A DNA stretch of 64,000 nucleotides. Origin: Kutzneria chonburiensis (GTDB lineage: Bacteria; Actinomycetota; Actinomycetes; Mycobacteriales; Pseudonocardiaceae). The stretch lies in the NCBI RefSeq assembly GCF_028622115.1, contig NZ_CP097263.1, forward strand, positions 6,634,001-6,698,000. The letters run 5' to 3'. The position numbers and the translations under genes are program-made. The notes under the pieces were generated by a model. It was given only the letters and a program-made list of their open reading frames with translations, made no database searches and had not been told where the DNA came from. Positions 7,335-15,464 of this stretch are shown here, piece after piece. The stretch's first letter is position 1, and the number at the start of each line of letters is the position of its first letter.

Positions 7335-8245
7335 CAGGTCCGCTGGGCCGCGGCGGTCTTGAGGCAGCGGAGCAGGGTGGCGGTGGCGGGCTGGTCGGCG
7401 GTGAACTCGGGCACGGCGGCGTAGATGCGCCGGACCGGCTGGGGTTTGCGGACCGGCCGGACCACCGAGCCCGGCACCACGGTGCCCAGCCCCAGCCGCG
7501 GCACCATGCTGACCCCGAGTCCGGCCGCGACGAAGCCCTGCGCGGTCTGATAGTCGTTGCACTGCAAGGCGAAACTCGGGCTGAAGCCGGCGCAGGCGCA
7601 GGCGTCCAACAGGATCTGCCGGCAGGTCCAGCTCTCCGAGTAGTACTCGTTGTCGACCCACGGCTCGCCGGCCAGGTCGGCCAGGTCGAGAACGTCCTTG
7701 TCGGCCAAGGGATGCCGCTCGGGCAGCACGGCCGAGTACGGGTCGTCGAGCAGGTGCACGAGCTGAATTCCGGTCAGCTGCGGCAGCTTCTCCTCGGTGA
7801 CGACCACAATGGACACATCGGCCCGGCCGGCCGCGGCCTCGTGGATCGGGTCCTGCGGCTCCACGTTGGCCAGGTCCAGCTGCACGTCCGGATGCAGCTT
7901 GCGGAACTCGGCGACCGCTTGCGGCACAAGGGCCGCGCCAGCCGTGTAGAAGTAGCGCACCCGTAGCCGCCCAGTGCGGCCGGCGCGCAGGTCGGCCAGC
8001 GCGCGCTCGGCCTCGGCCAGGTTCTCGGCGATGGTGCCGGCGTGGTCGGTGAGCAGTTTGCCGGCCGCGGTCGGCCGCACGCCGCGGCCGACCTTCTCCA
8101 GCAGCGGCAGGCCGGCCTCGCGTTCCAGCACGGAGATCTGCTGGCTGATCGCGGACGGCGTGTAGCCGAGGTTGGTCGCGGCCGCGGTGATGGACCCGCT
8201 GGTCACCACGGCCCGCAGCACCTGCATCCTGCGCACGTCGAGCAT
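7334..8245 (-). CDS. LysR-family transcriptional regulator
   Basis: 303 residues. The N-terminal winged helix-turn-helix (about 4-62) contains ITAAATNLGYTPSAISQQIS, followed by the usual linker helix and a periplasmic-binding-protein-like effector domain (about 90-295). The ATG (complement 8243-8245) is the natural start. The gene is divergent from an EamA transporter with an 80-bp gap, the classic arrangement in which a LysR regulator controls its neighbour and itself. An inverted repeat in the gap (8268-8285) is a candidate operator. The effector is not known; it may be the transporter's substrate. Confidence 0.92.
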   Translation of the reverse strand: MLDVRRMQVLRAVVTSGSITAAATNLGYTPSAISQQISVLEREAGLPLLEKVGRGVRPTAAGKLLTDHAGTIAENLAEAERALADLRAGRTGRLRVRYFYTAGAALVPQAVAEFRKLHPDVQLDLANVEPQDPIHEAAAGRADVSIVVVTEEKLPQLTGIQLVHLLDDPYSAVLPERHPLADKDVLDLADLAGEPWVDNEYYSESWTCRQILLDACACAGFSPSFALQCNDYQTAQGFVAAGLGVSMVPRLGLGTVVPGSVVRPVRKPQPVRRIYAAVPEFTADQPATATLLRCLKTAAAQRT

Positions 8246-8267
8246 GGGCCAACCATACAGCTCGCCT

Positions 8268-8285
8268 TAAACGTTCTGAAGTTTA
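8268..8285. promoter_or_regulatory. Candidate LysR operator between divergent genes
   Basis: TAAAC (8268-8272), 8 bp, GTTTA (8281-8285): an A/T-rich inverted repeat of LysR-box type in an otherwise GC-rich 80-bp divergent gap. Confidence 0.45.
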
Positions 8286-8321
8286 TTTCACTTGTCCTGA
8301 TGCTTCGCCTCCCGCAAGCTT

Positions 8322-9245
8322 GTGCTCGTGACGACTCCGGCAAGCCTCTTCCGCCTGTTATCGCTGGCCCTGATCTGGGGCTCGAGCTTCCTGTGGATCA
8401 AGCTCGGCCTGGACGCCCTCTCCCCCGGCCAGATGGTGTTCGCCCGCGTCGCCCTCGGCGCGCTCGTGCTCGGCGCGATCGCGCTGTTCCGCCGCACCGC
8501 GCTGCCCAGCAGCGGCCGCATGTGGGGCCACCTCGTGGTCTACGTGTTCTTCGCCAACGTGCTGCCGTTCACGCTGTTCGCCATCGGCGAGCAGACCGTC
8601 GACTCAGGGCTGACCGGCGTCATCAACTCGACCACGCCGCTGTGGGCGGTGCCGTGCACGCTGCTGTTCGGCGGCGTGCGGCGGATCAGCCTCAACACGG
8701 TCGCCGGCCTGGTGGTGGGCTTCGCCGGCGTGCTGCTGATCTTCTCGCCGTGGCAGGCCACCGGCATCAACCTCGGCGGCGCGGCGATCTGCCTGGTCGC
8801 TGCGGCCAGCTACGGCGTCGGTGTGGTCTACGCCGGCCGGTTCCTGGCCAACAAGGGCGTCGCCCCGGGCGGGCTGGCCGCCGCCCAGATGCTGACCGCC
8901 ACCGTGATGGCCGCCTTCGTGCTGCCCTTCGACGGGCTCCAGCCGATCCGCTGGGACGTGCCGGCGTTGCTCGCAGTGGTCGTGCTCGGCGTGTTCGGCA
9001 CCGGCTTCGCGTTCCTGATCCAGCACGCGCAGATCGCCAAGGAGGGCCCGACCGCCGCCTCCATGGTCGCCTACCTGCTGCCGGTGGTCTCCGTGCTGCT
9101 CGGCGTGGTCTTCCTGCACGAGGCGCTGACCGTGCGCGAGGGGCTGGGCATGGTGATCGTGCTGGTCGGCGTGGGCCTGACCAAGCGCAAGGCCAAAGTT
9201 GTCACGTCGGCGCCGATCAAGGAACTCGAGCCCGAGACCGTTTGA
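8322..9245 (+). CDS. EamA/DMT-family transporter
   Basis: 307 residues with about ten hydrophobic helices arranged as two EamA repeats. The first contains LALIWGSSFLWIKLGLDALS and the second begins near GAAICLVAAASYGVGVVYAGR. The family exports or imports small metabolites such as amino acids and nucleotides; the substrate cannot be read from sequence. The start could be GTG 8322 or GTG 8328. Codon 13 is TTA, rare in this genome, so translation could depend on the TTA tRNA as in bldA control (inference). Divergent from a LysR regulator that probably controls it. Confidence 0.88.
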   Translation: MLVTTPASLFRLLSLALIWGSSFLWIKLGLDALSPGQMVFARVALGALVLGAIALFRRTALPSSGRMWGHLVVYVFFANVLPFTLFAIGEQTVDSGLTGVINSTTPLWAVPCTLLFGGVRRISLNTVAGLVVGFAGVLLIFSPWQATGINLGGAAICLVAAASYGVGVVYAGRFLANKGVAPGGLAAAQMLTATVMAAFVLPFDGLQPIRWDVPALLAVVVLGVFGTGFAFLIQHAQIAKEGPTAASMVAYLLPVVSVLLGVVFLHEALTVREGLGMVIVLVGVGLTKRKAKVVTSAPIKELEPETV

Positions 9246-9302
9246 ACCAGGCGCTCCCCGGATCCGTTGGCTGGGATGGGACGGATTCGGGGAGCGTGGG
9301 GC

Positions 9303-9518
9303 ATGTTGTGGGCAGTGGTCATCGGGTCATCGGCCGTGGCGGGTCTAGCCGTGTTCTGGCATCCGCGTAAGGGCGTGCACAGCGGCGGCGGTCCGGAGGG
9401 CACGCACACCGTGGCGCACGTGATCGACACGCTCGAGCTGGAGCTGGAGAACTACGGCCGTCACACCAAGCGGCGGTCGGTGGCCCAGCGGGACAGCTCG
9501 TACCTGTTGGACAGCTGA
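9303..9518 (+). CDS. Possible small membrane protein overlapping the response regulator end
   Basis: 71 residues from ATG 9303 (in-frame alternatives upstream at 9267). A short N-terminal hydrophobic helix (MLWAVVIGSSAVAGLAVFW) is followed by a polar tail containing VAHVIDTLELELENYGRH. Third-position GC is high across the tail, which favours real coding. The last 58 bp are antisense to the 3' end of the response regulator gene at 9461-10135. No family recognised. The overlap of two convergent 3' ends is unusual, so this could be spurious. Confidence 0.4.
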   Translation: MLWAVVIGSSAVAGLAVFWHPRKGVHSGGGPEGTHTVAHVIDTLELELENYGRHTKRRSVAQRDSSYLLDS

Positions 9519-10135
9519 GTCTTGCGCAGCACGCTGGAGACGTGGGTCTCCACCGTCTTCACGGAGATGAACAGCTCCGAGGCGATCTCCTTGTACGCGT
9601 AGCCACGGGCCAGCAGCCGCAGCACCTCGCGCTCGCGCGGGGTGAGCAGGTCCAGCTCGGGGTCGGCGATGGGCGCGGCCCCCGGCCGCTCGGAGAAGGC
9701 GTCCAGCACGAAACCGGCCAGCCGCGGCGAGAACACCGCGTCGCCCTCGGACACCCGGCGCACCGACCGGGCCAGCTCCTGGCTGGAGATGGTCTTGGTG
9801 ACGTAGCCACGGGCCCCGCCGCGGATGACGGCGATGACGTCCTCGGCCGCGTCGGACACCGAGAGGGCCAGGAACACCACGGCCGGGTTGGCCGGCCGGA
9901 CCTGGCGCAGCACCTCGGCCCCGCCGCCGTCGGGCATGTGCACGTCCAGCAGCACGACGTCCGGGTGGTGGTGCTCGATGCCGGCCACGGCCTCGCCCAC
10001 CGACCCGGCCTCGCCGACCACCTCGACGTCGTCGCCGTGCGCTGCCAGCTCGGCCCGTACCCCGGCCCGGAACAGCGCGTGGTCGTCGACGAGGAACACG
10101 CGTACCGGCTTGCGGTCCTGCTCCGGCGTGGTCAT
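9461..10135 (-). CDS. NarL/LuxR-type response regulator
   Basis: 224 residues. The receiver domain (about 11-130) has the acidic pair in FLVDDHALFRAGV, phospho-acceptor Asp in VVLLDVHMPDGGG and Lys in GYVTKTIS. The LuxR-type helix-turn-helix (about 160-220) contains LTPREREVLRLLARGYAYKE and SVKTVETHVSSVLRK. The ATG overlaps the stop of the upstream histidine kinase (ATGA) once the kinase frameshift is corrected, so the two form a two-component pair translated together. With the divergent PspC/LiaF-like gene this resembles LiaRSF/VraRS envelope-stress systems. Confidence 0.93.
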   Translation of the reverse strand: MTTPEQDRKPVRVFLVDDHALFRAGVRAELAAHGDDVEVVGEAGSVGEAVAGIEHHHPDVVLLDVHMPDGGGAEVLRQVRPANPAVVFLALSVSDAAEDVIAVIRGGARGYVTKTISSQELARSVRRVSEGDAVFSPRLAGFVLDAFSERPGAAPIADPELDLLTPREREVLRLLARGYAYKEIASELFISVKTVETHVSSVLRKTQLSNRYELSRWATDRRLV

Positions 10136-11435
10136 GCCTTGGCCTCCTTCTTGCGGGGCATCTCCAGCTGCACCTCGGTGCCTTCCCCGGTGACGTGCGC
10201 AGCCGGAGCTTGCCGCCGTGCCGGTCCATTCTGCCCCGGATCGAGTCGGCCAGACCGTGCCGGTCCTCGGGCACCTTGTCGGGATCGAAGCCCTTGCCGC
10301 GGTCGCGCACGAACACCGTGACGGTGTCCGGCTCGATCTCGGCGTACACGCTGACCTCGCCGACGCCGGAGTGCTTGGCCGAGTTGACGATCGCCTCCCG
10401 GGCCGCCTGCACCAGCGCGGTCAGCCGGACGTCCATCGGGCAGTCGCCGACGACGACCTGCTCCACGGTCACGTCGAAGGTGTCCTCGACCTCGCCGCAG
10501 GCCACCGCGATGGCCTCGTGCAGGGTGCCGTAGCTGGGCGGCACGTCCGCCGCCTCGTTGGCCTCGGCCGCCTGCGCCCGGCCCCGCCCGTAGCCGGTCG
10601 GCCCGTACAGCCAGGTCCGCAGCTGCCGCTCCTGGCCGCGGGCCAGCTTGATCACCTCGCGCGGGTTCTCGGCCTGCTTCTGGATCAGCGCAAGCGTTTG
10701 CAGCACGGAGTCGTGCAGGTGCGCGGCGATCTCCTCGCGCTCCTGGTCACGGATGCGGGCGCTGCGCTCGTCGTCGAGGTCGCGGATCAGGCGCAGCCAC
10801 CACGGCACCGTGATGACGCCGACGCCGACCAGCGTGGCCAGGATGGCGATCACCACCGCCGGCACCAGCGTCGGCGAGACCTGCTGGAACAGGAACAGCC
10901 CGATGCCGCCGCACACCAGCAGCACGCCGACCAGCAGCCGTACCCGGGCCTGGGTGCTGCTGCCGCCGAGGAAGCCGGAGACGCCGGTCTTCGCGCCATC
11001 CCGCCACTTGCGCCGCTGCGCCTCGTCGGCCTCCCGCCAGACCAGCGCCGCGCCGCCGATGCCCACCGTGATCGGCACGATGAACCAGCTGGTCAGTGAG
11101 CCGCTGAGCAGCGAGATCACGATGAAAAGGCCGACGCCGAGGGCCAGCAGCGCGATGCCCTGCTGGCGTTCCTTGGCGTCCGCCTCGGGTTCCTTCTCCT
11201 CCGGCGGCGCCTGGCCGGCGAACATCCAGAGCAGCACATAGGCCAGCGGGCCGATGTAGCCGATCGCGGTCAGCACCGTGAACGCGGCGCGCACCCACAG
11301 CACCGGCACGTTCAGATGCTCGGCCAGACCGCCGGCGACCCCGCCGGCGATCTTGTGCGACCCGCTGCGGTGCAGCCGGCGACCGGCGAACACCTCCGGT
11401 GTCGCCTTCTCTTCCTCGACCAGCTGCGAACTCAC
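10132..11435 (-). pseudogene. PspC-domain sensor histidine kinase (frameshifted near the C-terminus)
   Basis: About 434 residues if the frame is restored. N-terminal PspC domain (RRLHRSGSHKIAGGVAGGLA), four or five membrane helices, then HisKA_3 dimerisation with REEIAAHLHDSVLQTLALIQ (phospho-acceptor His) and a HATPase_c domain with DRGKGFDPDKV. Near the end the frame runs off: in the gene direction the run GGGG (complement of 10185-10188) is one base short. Adding one G gives ...SPGEGTEVQLEMPRKKEAKA and a TGA that overlaps the response regulator ATG, exactly as expected for this pair. The sequence as given reads on into another frame instead. Start taken as GTG (complement 11433-11435), with GACCAT 6 nt upstream. 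Probable sequencing error rather than decay. Confidence 0.85.
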
Positions 11436-11535
11436 CCCAAGATGGTCACACGCACGGGTACCGCCAGCCATCAGGGACGAGCCCCGGGGTTTGATTCAGG
11501 GGGCTCCCGGATGTCGCGGCCACCGGTCAGGCCGC

Positions 11536-12786
11536 ATGCTCGTCACCGTGAACACGACCAAGCACTCCGGGATCAACATCGAGGCCATGGTCGCCGACTT
11601 CTGGGCCACCCGGCCGAGGCGTCCGCGACAGGGCCGGATGGTGGCCGGTGTCGCGGCCGGCATCGGGCGGCGTTACGGCATCGACCCGGTGATCGTGCGG
11701 GTGGCACTGGTCGTCACCACCGTGTACGGCGGGGCGGGCGTGCTGTTCTACCTGCTGGGCTGGCTGGCCTTCGCCGAGGACAACGACGAGGTGTCGGCGA
11801 TCGAGTCGCTGATCGGCCGCGGCCGCAGCTCCGTCTCGCACGCCTTCACCGTGCTGCTGGGCGTGCTGTGCTTCCCGGCCGTCGCCTGGCTGTGGAACGG
11901 GCAGTTCGGCTTCTTCAGCGGCGTGCTCGCCGCCGCCGCGCTGCTGGGCGGGCTGTTCCTGTTGCACCGCAACCGGGCCGACTTGGGTGTGCCCGGTGCG
12001 CCGACCATGACGTCAGGGGGACCGATGACCGCACCGAGCTACCCGCCTGGTGCCACTGCCACGGCCGAGTGGGACCCGCTGGGCGCGTCCCCGCTGCTGT
12101 GGGACCTGCACGACCCGAACGCGCCGGTGACCACCCAGGTCGCCACCACCGATGACGACGACACGACCGTCATGCGGCGACCGCGTGCACCGCGCTCGGC
12201 CGTCGGCGGCGTGACCATGGGACTGGCCGTGCTGACCGCCGCGGCGCTGCTGATCTTCAAGGCCGCGCTGGGCGCGAGCTGGCTGAGCCTGCCGCACATC
12301 CTGGGCATCGTGACCGGCGTGCTGGCCGGCGGGCTGGTGGTCGGCGCGTTCGTGCGCGGCGGCCGCGGCCTGGTCGTGCCGACCGTGCTGGTCGGTGTGG
12401 CCGCGGTGGTGCTGACCAACGCGCCCAACGGCGGCACCGCCGGCTTCGGCGACCTGCGGGCCAACCCCACCGACACGCTGGCCGCCAGCTACAACCGCTC
12501 GTTCGGCGACGTGCGGCTGGACCTCACGAACTTCAAGTTCGACAAGGAGAAGCCCGCGCGGACCTCGGTCAGCGTGGACGCCGGCGAGGCACGGGTGATC
12601 GTGCCGGCCAACGTGAACGTGGACGTCACCTGCACCGCCGACGTCGGCGACGTGCGCTGCCTGAACGTGAGCCAGAACTGGCGCGACATCACCCTGCACC
12701 AGGTGGACAACGTGCCCAACGCGGCCGGCACCCTCCAGCTCGAGGTGCACGCCGGCGCCGGAGATGTGGAGGTCGTCCGTGGCTGA
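11536..12786 (+). CDS. PspC-domain, LiaF-like membrane protein
   Basis: About 416 residues. An N-terminal PspC domain (RPRQGRMVAGVAAGIGRRYG, then VALVVTTVYGGAGVLFYLLG) is followed by more hydrophobic helices and a polar central stretch. A second membrane block with about three helices comes next, and then a C-terminal beta-rich domain (SFGDVRLDLTNFKF, AGEARVIVPANVNVDVTC) like the LiaF/VraT extracytoplasmic region. The start is ATG 11536; GTG 11548 with CATGCT 7 nt upstream is an equal alternative. Divergent from the PspC histidine kinase and probably its modulator, as LiaF is for LiaS (established for Firmicutes, inferred here). The next small gene overlaps its end by 8 bp. Confidence 0.82.
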   Translation: MLVTVNTTKHSGINIEAMVADFWATRPRRPRQGRMVAGVAAGIGRRYGIDPVIVRVALVVTTVYGGAGVLFYLLGWLAFAEDNDEVSAIESLIGRGRSSVSHAFTVLLGVLCFPAVAWLWNGQFGFFSGVLAAAALLGGLFLLHRNRADLGVPGAPTMTSGGPMTAPSYPPGATATAEWDPLGASPLLWDLHDPNAPVTTQVATTDDDDTTVMRRPRAPRSAVGGVTMGLAVLTAAALLIFKAALGASWLSLPHILGIVTGVLAGGLVVGAFVRGGRGLVVPTVLVGVAAVVLTNAPNGGTAGFGDLRANPTDTLAASYNRSFGDVRLDLTNFKFDKEKPARTSVSVDAGEARVIVPANVNVDVTCTADVGDVRCLNVSQNWRDITLHQVDNVPNAAGTLQLEVHAGAGDVEVVRG

Positions 12787-12982
12787 CCTGGAGCGCCGGG
12801 GCGGTCCCCGGCTGGTGACCCTGCTGTTCGGCATCGGCGGCCTGTTCGCCATGGCCTACGCGCTGTCCGACGGCTCCATGTCCGACCTGCCGTTCGGCGT
12901 GACCGGACTGGTCGCAGGCGGGGCCATCCTGGTCGGACTGCTGATTCTCATGTGGACAGTCAGACCATCCGCCCGCAAGTAA
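12779..12982 (+). CDS. Small two-helix membrane protein
   Basis: 67 residues from GTG 12779, overlapping the end of the LiaF-like gene by 8 bp, so translationally coupled. Two hydrophobic helices (LVTLLFGIGGLFAMAYALSD and LVAGGAILVGLLILMW) and short charged ends. No family recognised; likely an accessory of the PspC/LiaF-like system. A strong hairpin terminator follows 5 nt after the stop. Confidence 0.7.
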   Translation: MADLERRGGPRLVTLLFGIGGLFAMAYALSDGSMSDLPFGVTGLVAGGAILVGLLILMWTVRPSARK

Positions 12983-12987
12983 GGAGA

Positions 12988-13019
12988 AAGGCCCCCGCCG
13001 TTGCCGAGGCGGGGGCCTT
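12988..13019 (+). terminator. Intrinsic terminator after the PspC operon
   Basis: 12-bp perfect arms AAGGCCCCCGCC (12988-12999) and GGCGGGGGCCTT (13008-13019), followed by CTTCTTC. Confidence 0.85.
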
Positions 13020-13023
13020 CTTC

Positions 13024-13080
13024 ATGCAGGGAAGGACGCCTTACCTGCGTCGGATGCAGGTAAGGCGTCCTTCCCTGCAT
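13024..13080. repeat. Palindromic repeat family A, copy 2 (25-7-25)
   Basis: Arms 13024-13048 and 13056-13080 are identical in sequence to copy 1; the loop is GTCGGAT instead of ATTGGAC. It lies between the convergent PspC operon and guaA, 4 nt after the preceding terminator. Confidence 0.9.
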
Positions 13081-13084
13081 CAGG

Positions 13085-14626
13085 TCATTCCCACTCGATG
13101 GTGCCCGGCGGCTTGCTCGTCACGTCGAGCACGACCCGGTTCACCTCGGCCACCTCGTTGGTGATCCGGGTGGAGATGCGCTCCAGCACGTCGTAGGGAA
13201 GGCGGGTCCAGTCCGCCGTCATGGCGTCCTCGCTGGACACCGGCCGCAGCACCACCGGGTGGCCGTAGGTGCGCCCGTCGCCCTGCACGCCAACGCTGCG
13301 CACGTCGGCCAGCAGCACCACCGGGCACTGCCAGATGTCGCGGTCCAGACCGGCCGAGGTGAGCTCCTCGCGGGCGATCGCGTCGGCCTGGCGCAGGATC
13401 TCCAGCCGCTCGGCCGTCACCTCGCCGATGATGCGGATGCCAAGGCCGGGGCCGGGGAACGGCTGCCGGTGCACGATCGTCTCCGGCAGGCCCAGCTCCA
13501 GGCCGACCCGGCGCACCTCGTCCTTGAACAGCGCCCGCAGCGGCTCGACCAGCTTGAACTGGAGGTCCTCGGGCAGGCCGCCCACGTTGTGGTGGCTCTT
13601 GATGTTGGCCGTGCCGGCGCCGCCGCCCGACTCCACCACGTCCGGGTAGAGCGTGCCCTGCACCAGGAAGTCGTACTGCTCCTTGTCCTGGAGGTCCTGC
13701 GCGGCCTGCTCGAAGACGCGGATGAACTCGCGGCCGATGATCTTGCGCTTCTGCTCCGGGTCGCTGACGCCGGCCAGCGCGCTCAGGAACCGCTCGCGCG
13801 CGTCCACGGTGACCAGGTTGACCCCGGTTGCCGCGACGAAGTCCCGCTCCACCTGCGTGCGCTCGCCCGCCCGCAGCAGGCCGTGGTCGACGAACACACA
13901 GGTCAGCCGGTCGCCGATGGCCCGCTGCACCAGCGCCGCCGCCACCGCCGAGTCCACGCCGCCGGACAGGCCGCAGATGGCCCGGCCGTCACCGACCTGC
14001 TCACGGATCCGGGTGACCTGCTCGTCCACGATGGACGCGGTTGTCCACTGCGGACGGATACCCGCTATGTCGTGCAGGAACCGGCGCAGCACCTCCTGGC
14101 CGTGCGGGGAGTGCCCGACCTCCGGGTGGTACTGCACGCCGGCGAAGCGCTTGGCCACGCTCTCGAAGCCGGCCACCGGCGCGCCTTCGCTGCTGGCCGT
14201 CACCGTGAAGCCCTCCGGGGCCTTGGTGACGCTGTCGCCGTGGCTCATCCACACCGGGTGGCGGGCCGGCAGGTCCTCGTGCAGCACGCCGCCGTCGGCC
14301 GCCAGCTCGGTGCGGCCGTACTCACGGGCCCCCGTGTGCGCGACCACGCCGCCGAGGGCCTGGGCCATCGCCTGGAAGCCGTAGCAGATGCCGAAGACCG
14401 GGATGCCCTGCTCGAACAGGGCCGGGTCCACCTGCGGCGCGTTGTCGGCGTACACGCTGGACGGGCCGCCGGACAGCACGATGGCCACCGGGTCCTTGGC
14501 CACGAGTTCGGCGACGGTCGCGGTGTGCGGAACGACCTCGGAGTACACCTGCGCCTCGCGCACCCGGCGCGCGATCAGCTGGGCGTACTGCGCGCCGAAG
14601 TCGACGACGAGCACGGGTCGGCTCAC
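13085..14626 (-). CDS. guaA: GMP synthase (glutamine-hydrolysing)
   Basis: 513 residues, full length. Converts XMP, ATP and glutamine to GMP, the last step of guanine nucleotide synthesis. The class I glutamine amidotransferase domain has the catalytic triad Cys81 ([12 protein letters not shown]) and His167/Glu169 ([10 protein letters not shown]). The ATP pyrophosphatase domain has the P-loop SGGVDS (221-226). The C-terminal dimerisation domain ends [13 protein letters not shown], typical of the family. The gene is convergent with the PspC operon. The upstream gap to the divergent APH-type gene is short, so the two promoters lie back to back near 14630-14690. Confidence 0.98.
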   Translation of the reverse strand: MSRPVLVVDFGAQYAQLIARRVREAQVYSEVVPHTATVAELVAKDPVAIVLSGGPSSVYADNAPQVDPALFEQGIPVFGICYGFQAMAQALGGVVAHTGAREYGRTELAADGGVLHEDLPARHPVWMSHGDSVTKAPEGFTVTASSEGAPVAGFESVAKRFAGVQYHPEVGHSPHGQEVLRRFLHDIAGIRPQWTTASIVDEQVTRIREQVGDGRAICGLSGGVDSAVAAALVQRAIGDRLTCVFVDHGLLRAGERTQVERDFVAATGVNLVTVDARERFLSALAGVSDPEQKRKIIGREFIRVFEQAAQDLQDKEQYDFLVQGTLYPDVVESGGGAGTANIKSHHNVGGLPEDLQFKLVEPLRALFKDEVRRVGLELGLPETIVHRQPFPGPGLGIRIIGEVTAERLEILRQADAIAREELTSAGLDRDIWQCPVVLLADVRSVGVQGDGRTYGHPVVLRPVSSEDAMTADWTRLPYDVLERISTRITNEVAEVNRVVLDVTSKPPGTIEWE

Positions 14627-14697
14627 GGTCAGCGGACCTCCTGGTAGCGGGGATATTCGCTATCTTCCCAGTTCCGGCCGTGGCTAGCGTGCACCGG

Positions 14698-15402
14698 GTG
14701 GAGCTGCGCGGCGGTCTGAACACGGTGTGGTTGATCGACGGTCGCGTGCACCGGCCGTCCGGTCCGTGGTCGACCCGCGTGCATGCCTTGCTGCGCCACG
14801 TTTCCGAGGCCGGTTTCACTGCCGCCCCGATCCCTTTCGGGTTCGACCTGAAAGGCCGCGAGGTGCTGTCTTTCCTCCCAGGTGAAGTTGGTCACCACTT
14901 CCCCATGACCGACGAGGCGGTGATCAGCTCAGCCCGTCTCCTGCGGCGCTATCACGACGCGACGGCCGGTTTCGTGGCCGGCAGCGGCTGGCAGTGCCCG
15001 GCCATCGAGCCGGCCGAAGTGCTCTGTCACGGCGACTTCGCCCAGTACAACCTGGTCTTCGAGGGCGACGCCGCGATCGGGATGATCGACTTCGACTGGG
15101 CCCGGCCGGCCCCGCGCTGGTACGACGTGGCCTACGGCGTGTACCGCTTCGCCCTGATGGACCTGGACCGGCCGGTCGCCGTGCAGCTGCGCGCCGCGGC
15201 CCTGTTCTGCGACGCCTACGACGCTTCGCCGGCCACTCGCCGGGGCGTGGCCGACAACCTGCCGGGGTATCTGATCCGGATGGCCGAGCAGGTGGAGCAG
15301 GATCCCCGGTTCGTCACGCAGCGTGCAGAAGCGCACAACACGATGTATCGGGAACACGCTGCTCGGGTGCCCGACCTGCATAGGACAATCTGTACCGGTT
15401 GA
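14698..15402 (+). CDS. APH-fold phosphotransferase family protein
   Basis: About 234 residues. It has the aminoglycoside-phosphotransferase/choline-kinase fold core: LCHGDFAQYNLVF (catalytic Asp in HGD) followed by AIGMIDFDWARPAPRWYD (metal-binding DFD). The N-terminal lobe is short. GTG 14698 is preferred because TAGCGT lies 7 nt upstream; GTG 14680 would add six residues. The substrate is unknown. Many actinobacterial members are house-keeping kinases of small molecules, so a resistance role should not be assumed. Confidence 0.8.
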   Translation: MELRGGLNTVWLIDGRVHRPSGPWSTRVHALLRHVSEAGFTAAPIPFGFDLKGREVLSFLPGEVGHHFPMTDEAVISSARLLRRYHDATAGFVAGSGWQCPAIEPAEVLCHGDFAQYNLVFEGDAAIGMIDFDWARPAPRWYDVAYGVYRFALMDLDRPVAVQLRAAALFCDAYDASPATRRGVADNLPGYLIRMAEQVEQDPRFVTQRAEAHNTMYREHAARVPDLHRTICTG

Positions 15403-15452
15403 CCTGGGTCGTTGTACCTGATGGCCACCGGCGTGACGGGCCGTGGTGGTCA

Positions 15453-15458
15453 TATCGT
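15453..15458 (+). promoter_or_regulatory. -10 box of a leaderless aldehyde dehydrogenase message
   Basis: TATCGT (15453-15458) followed by 6 nt and ATG 15465, the spacing typical of leaderless actinobacterial transcripts. Confidence 0.5.
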
Positions 15459-15464
15459 GTGGTC

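Noticed and set aside
7278-13080. Composite mobile element bounded by the two family A palindromes
   Set aside because: The genes between them are ordinary chromosomal genes without a transposase or integrase, and the palindromes sit at natural gene ends.
14698-15402. Aminoglycoside resistance gene
   Set aside because: It has the APH fold but is short and lies among house-keeping genes; nothing points to antibiotic substrates.
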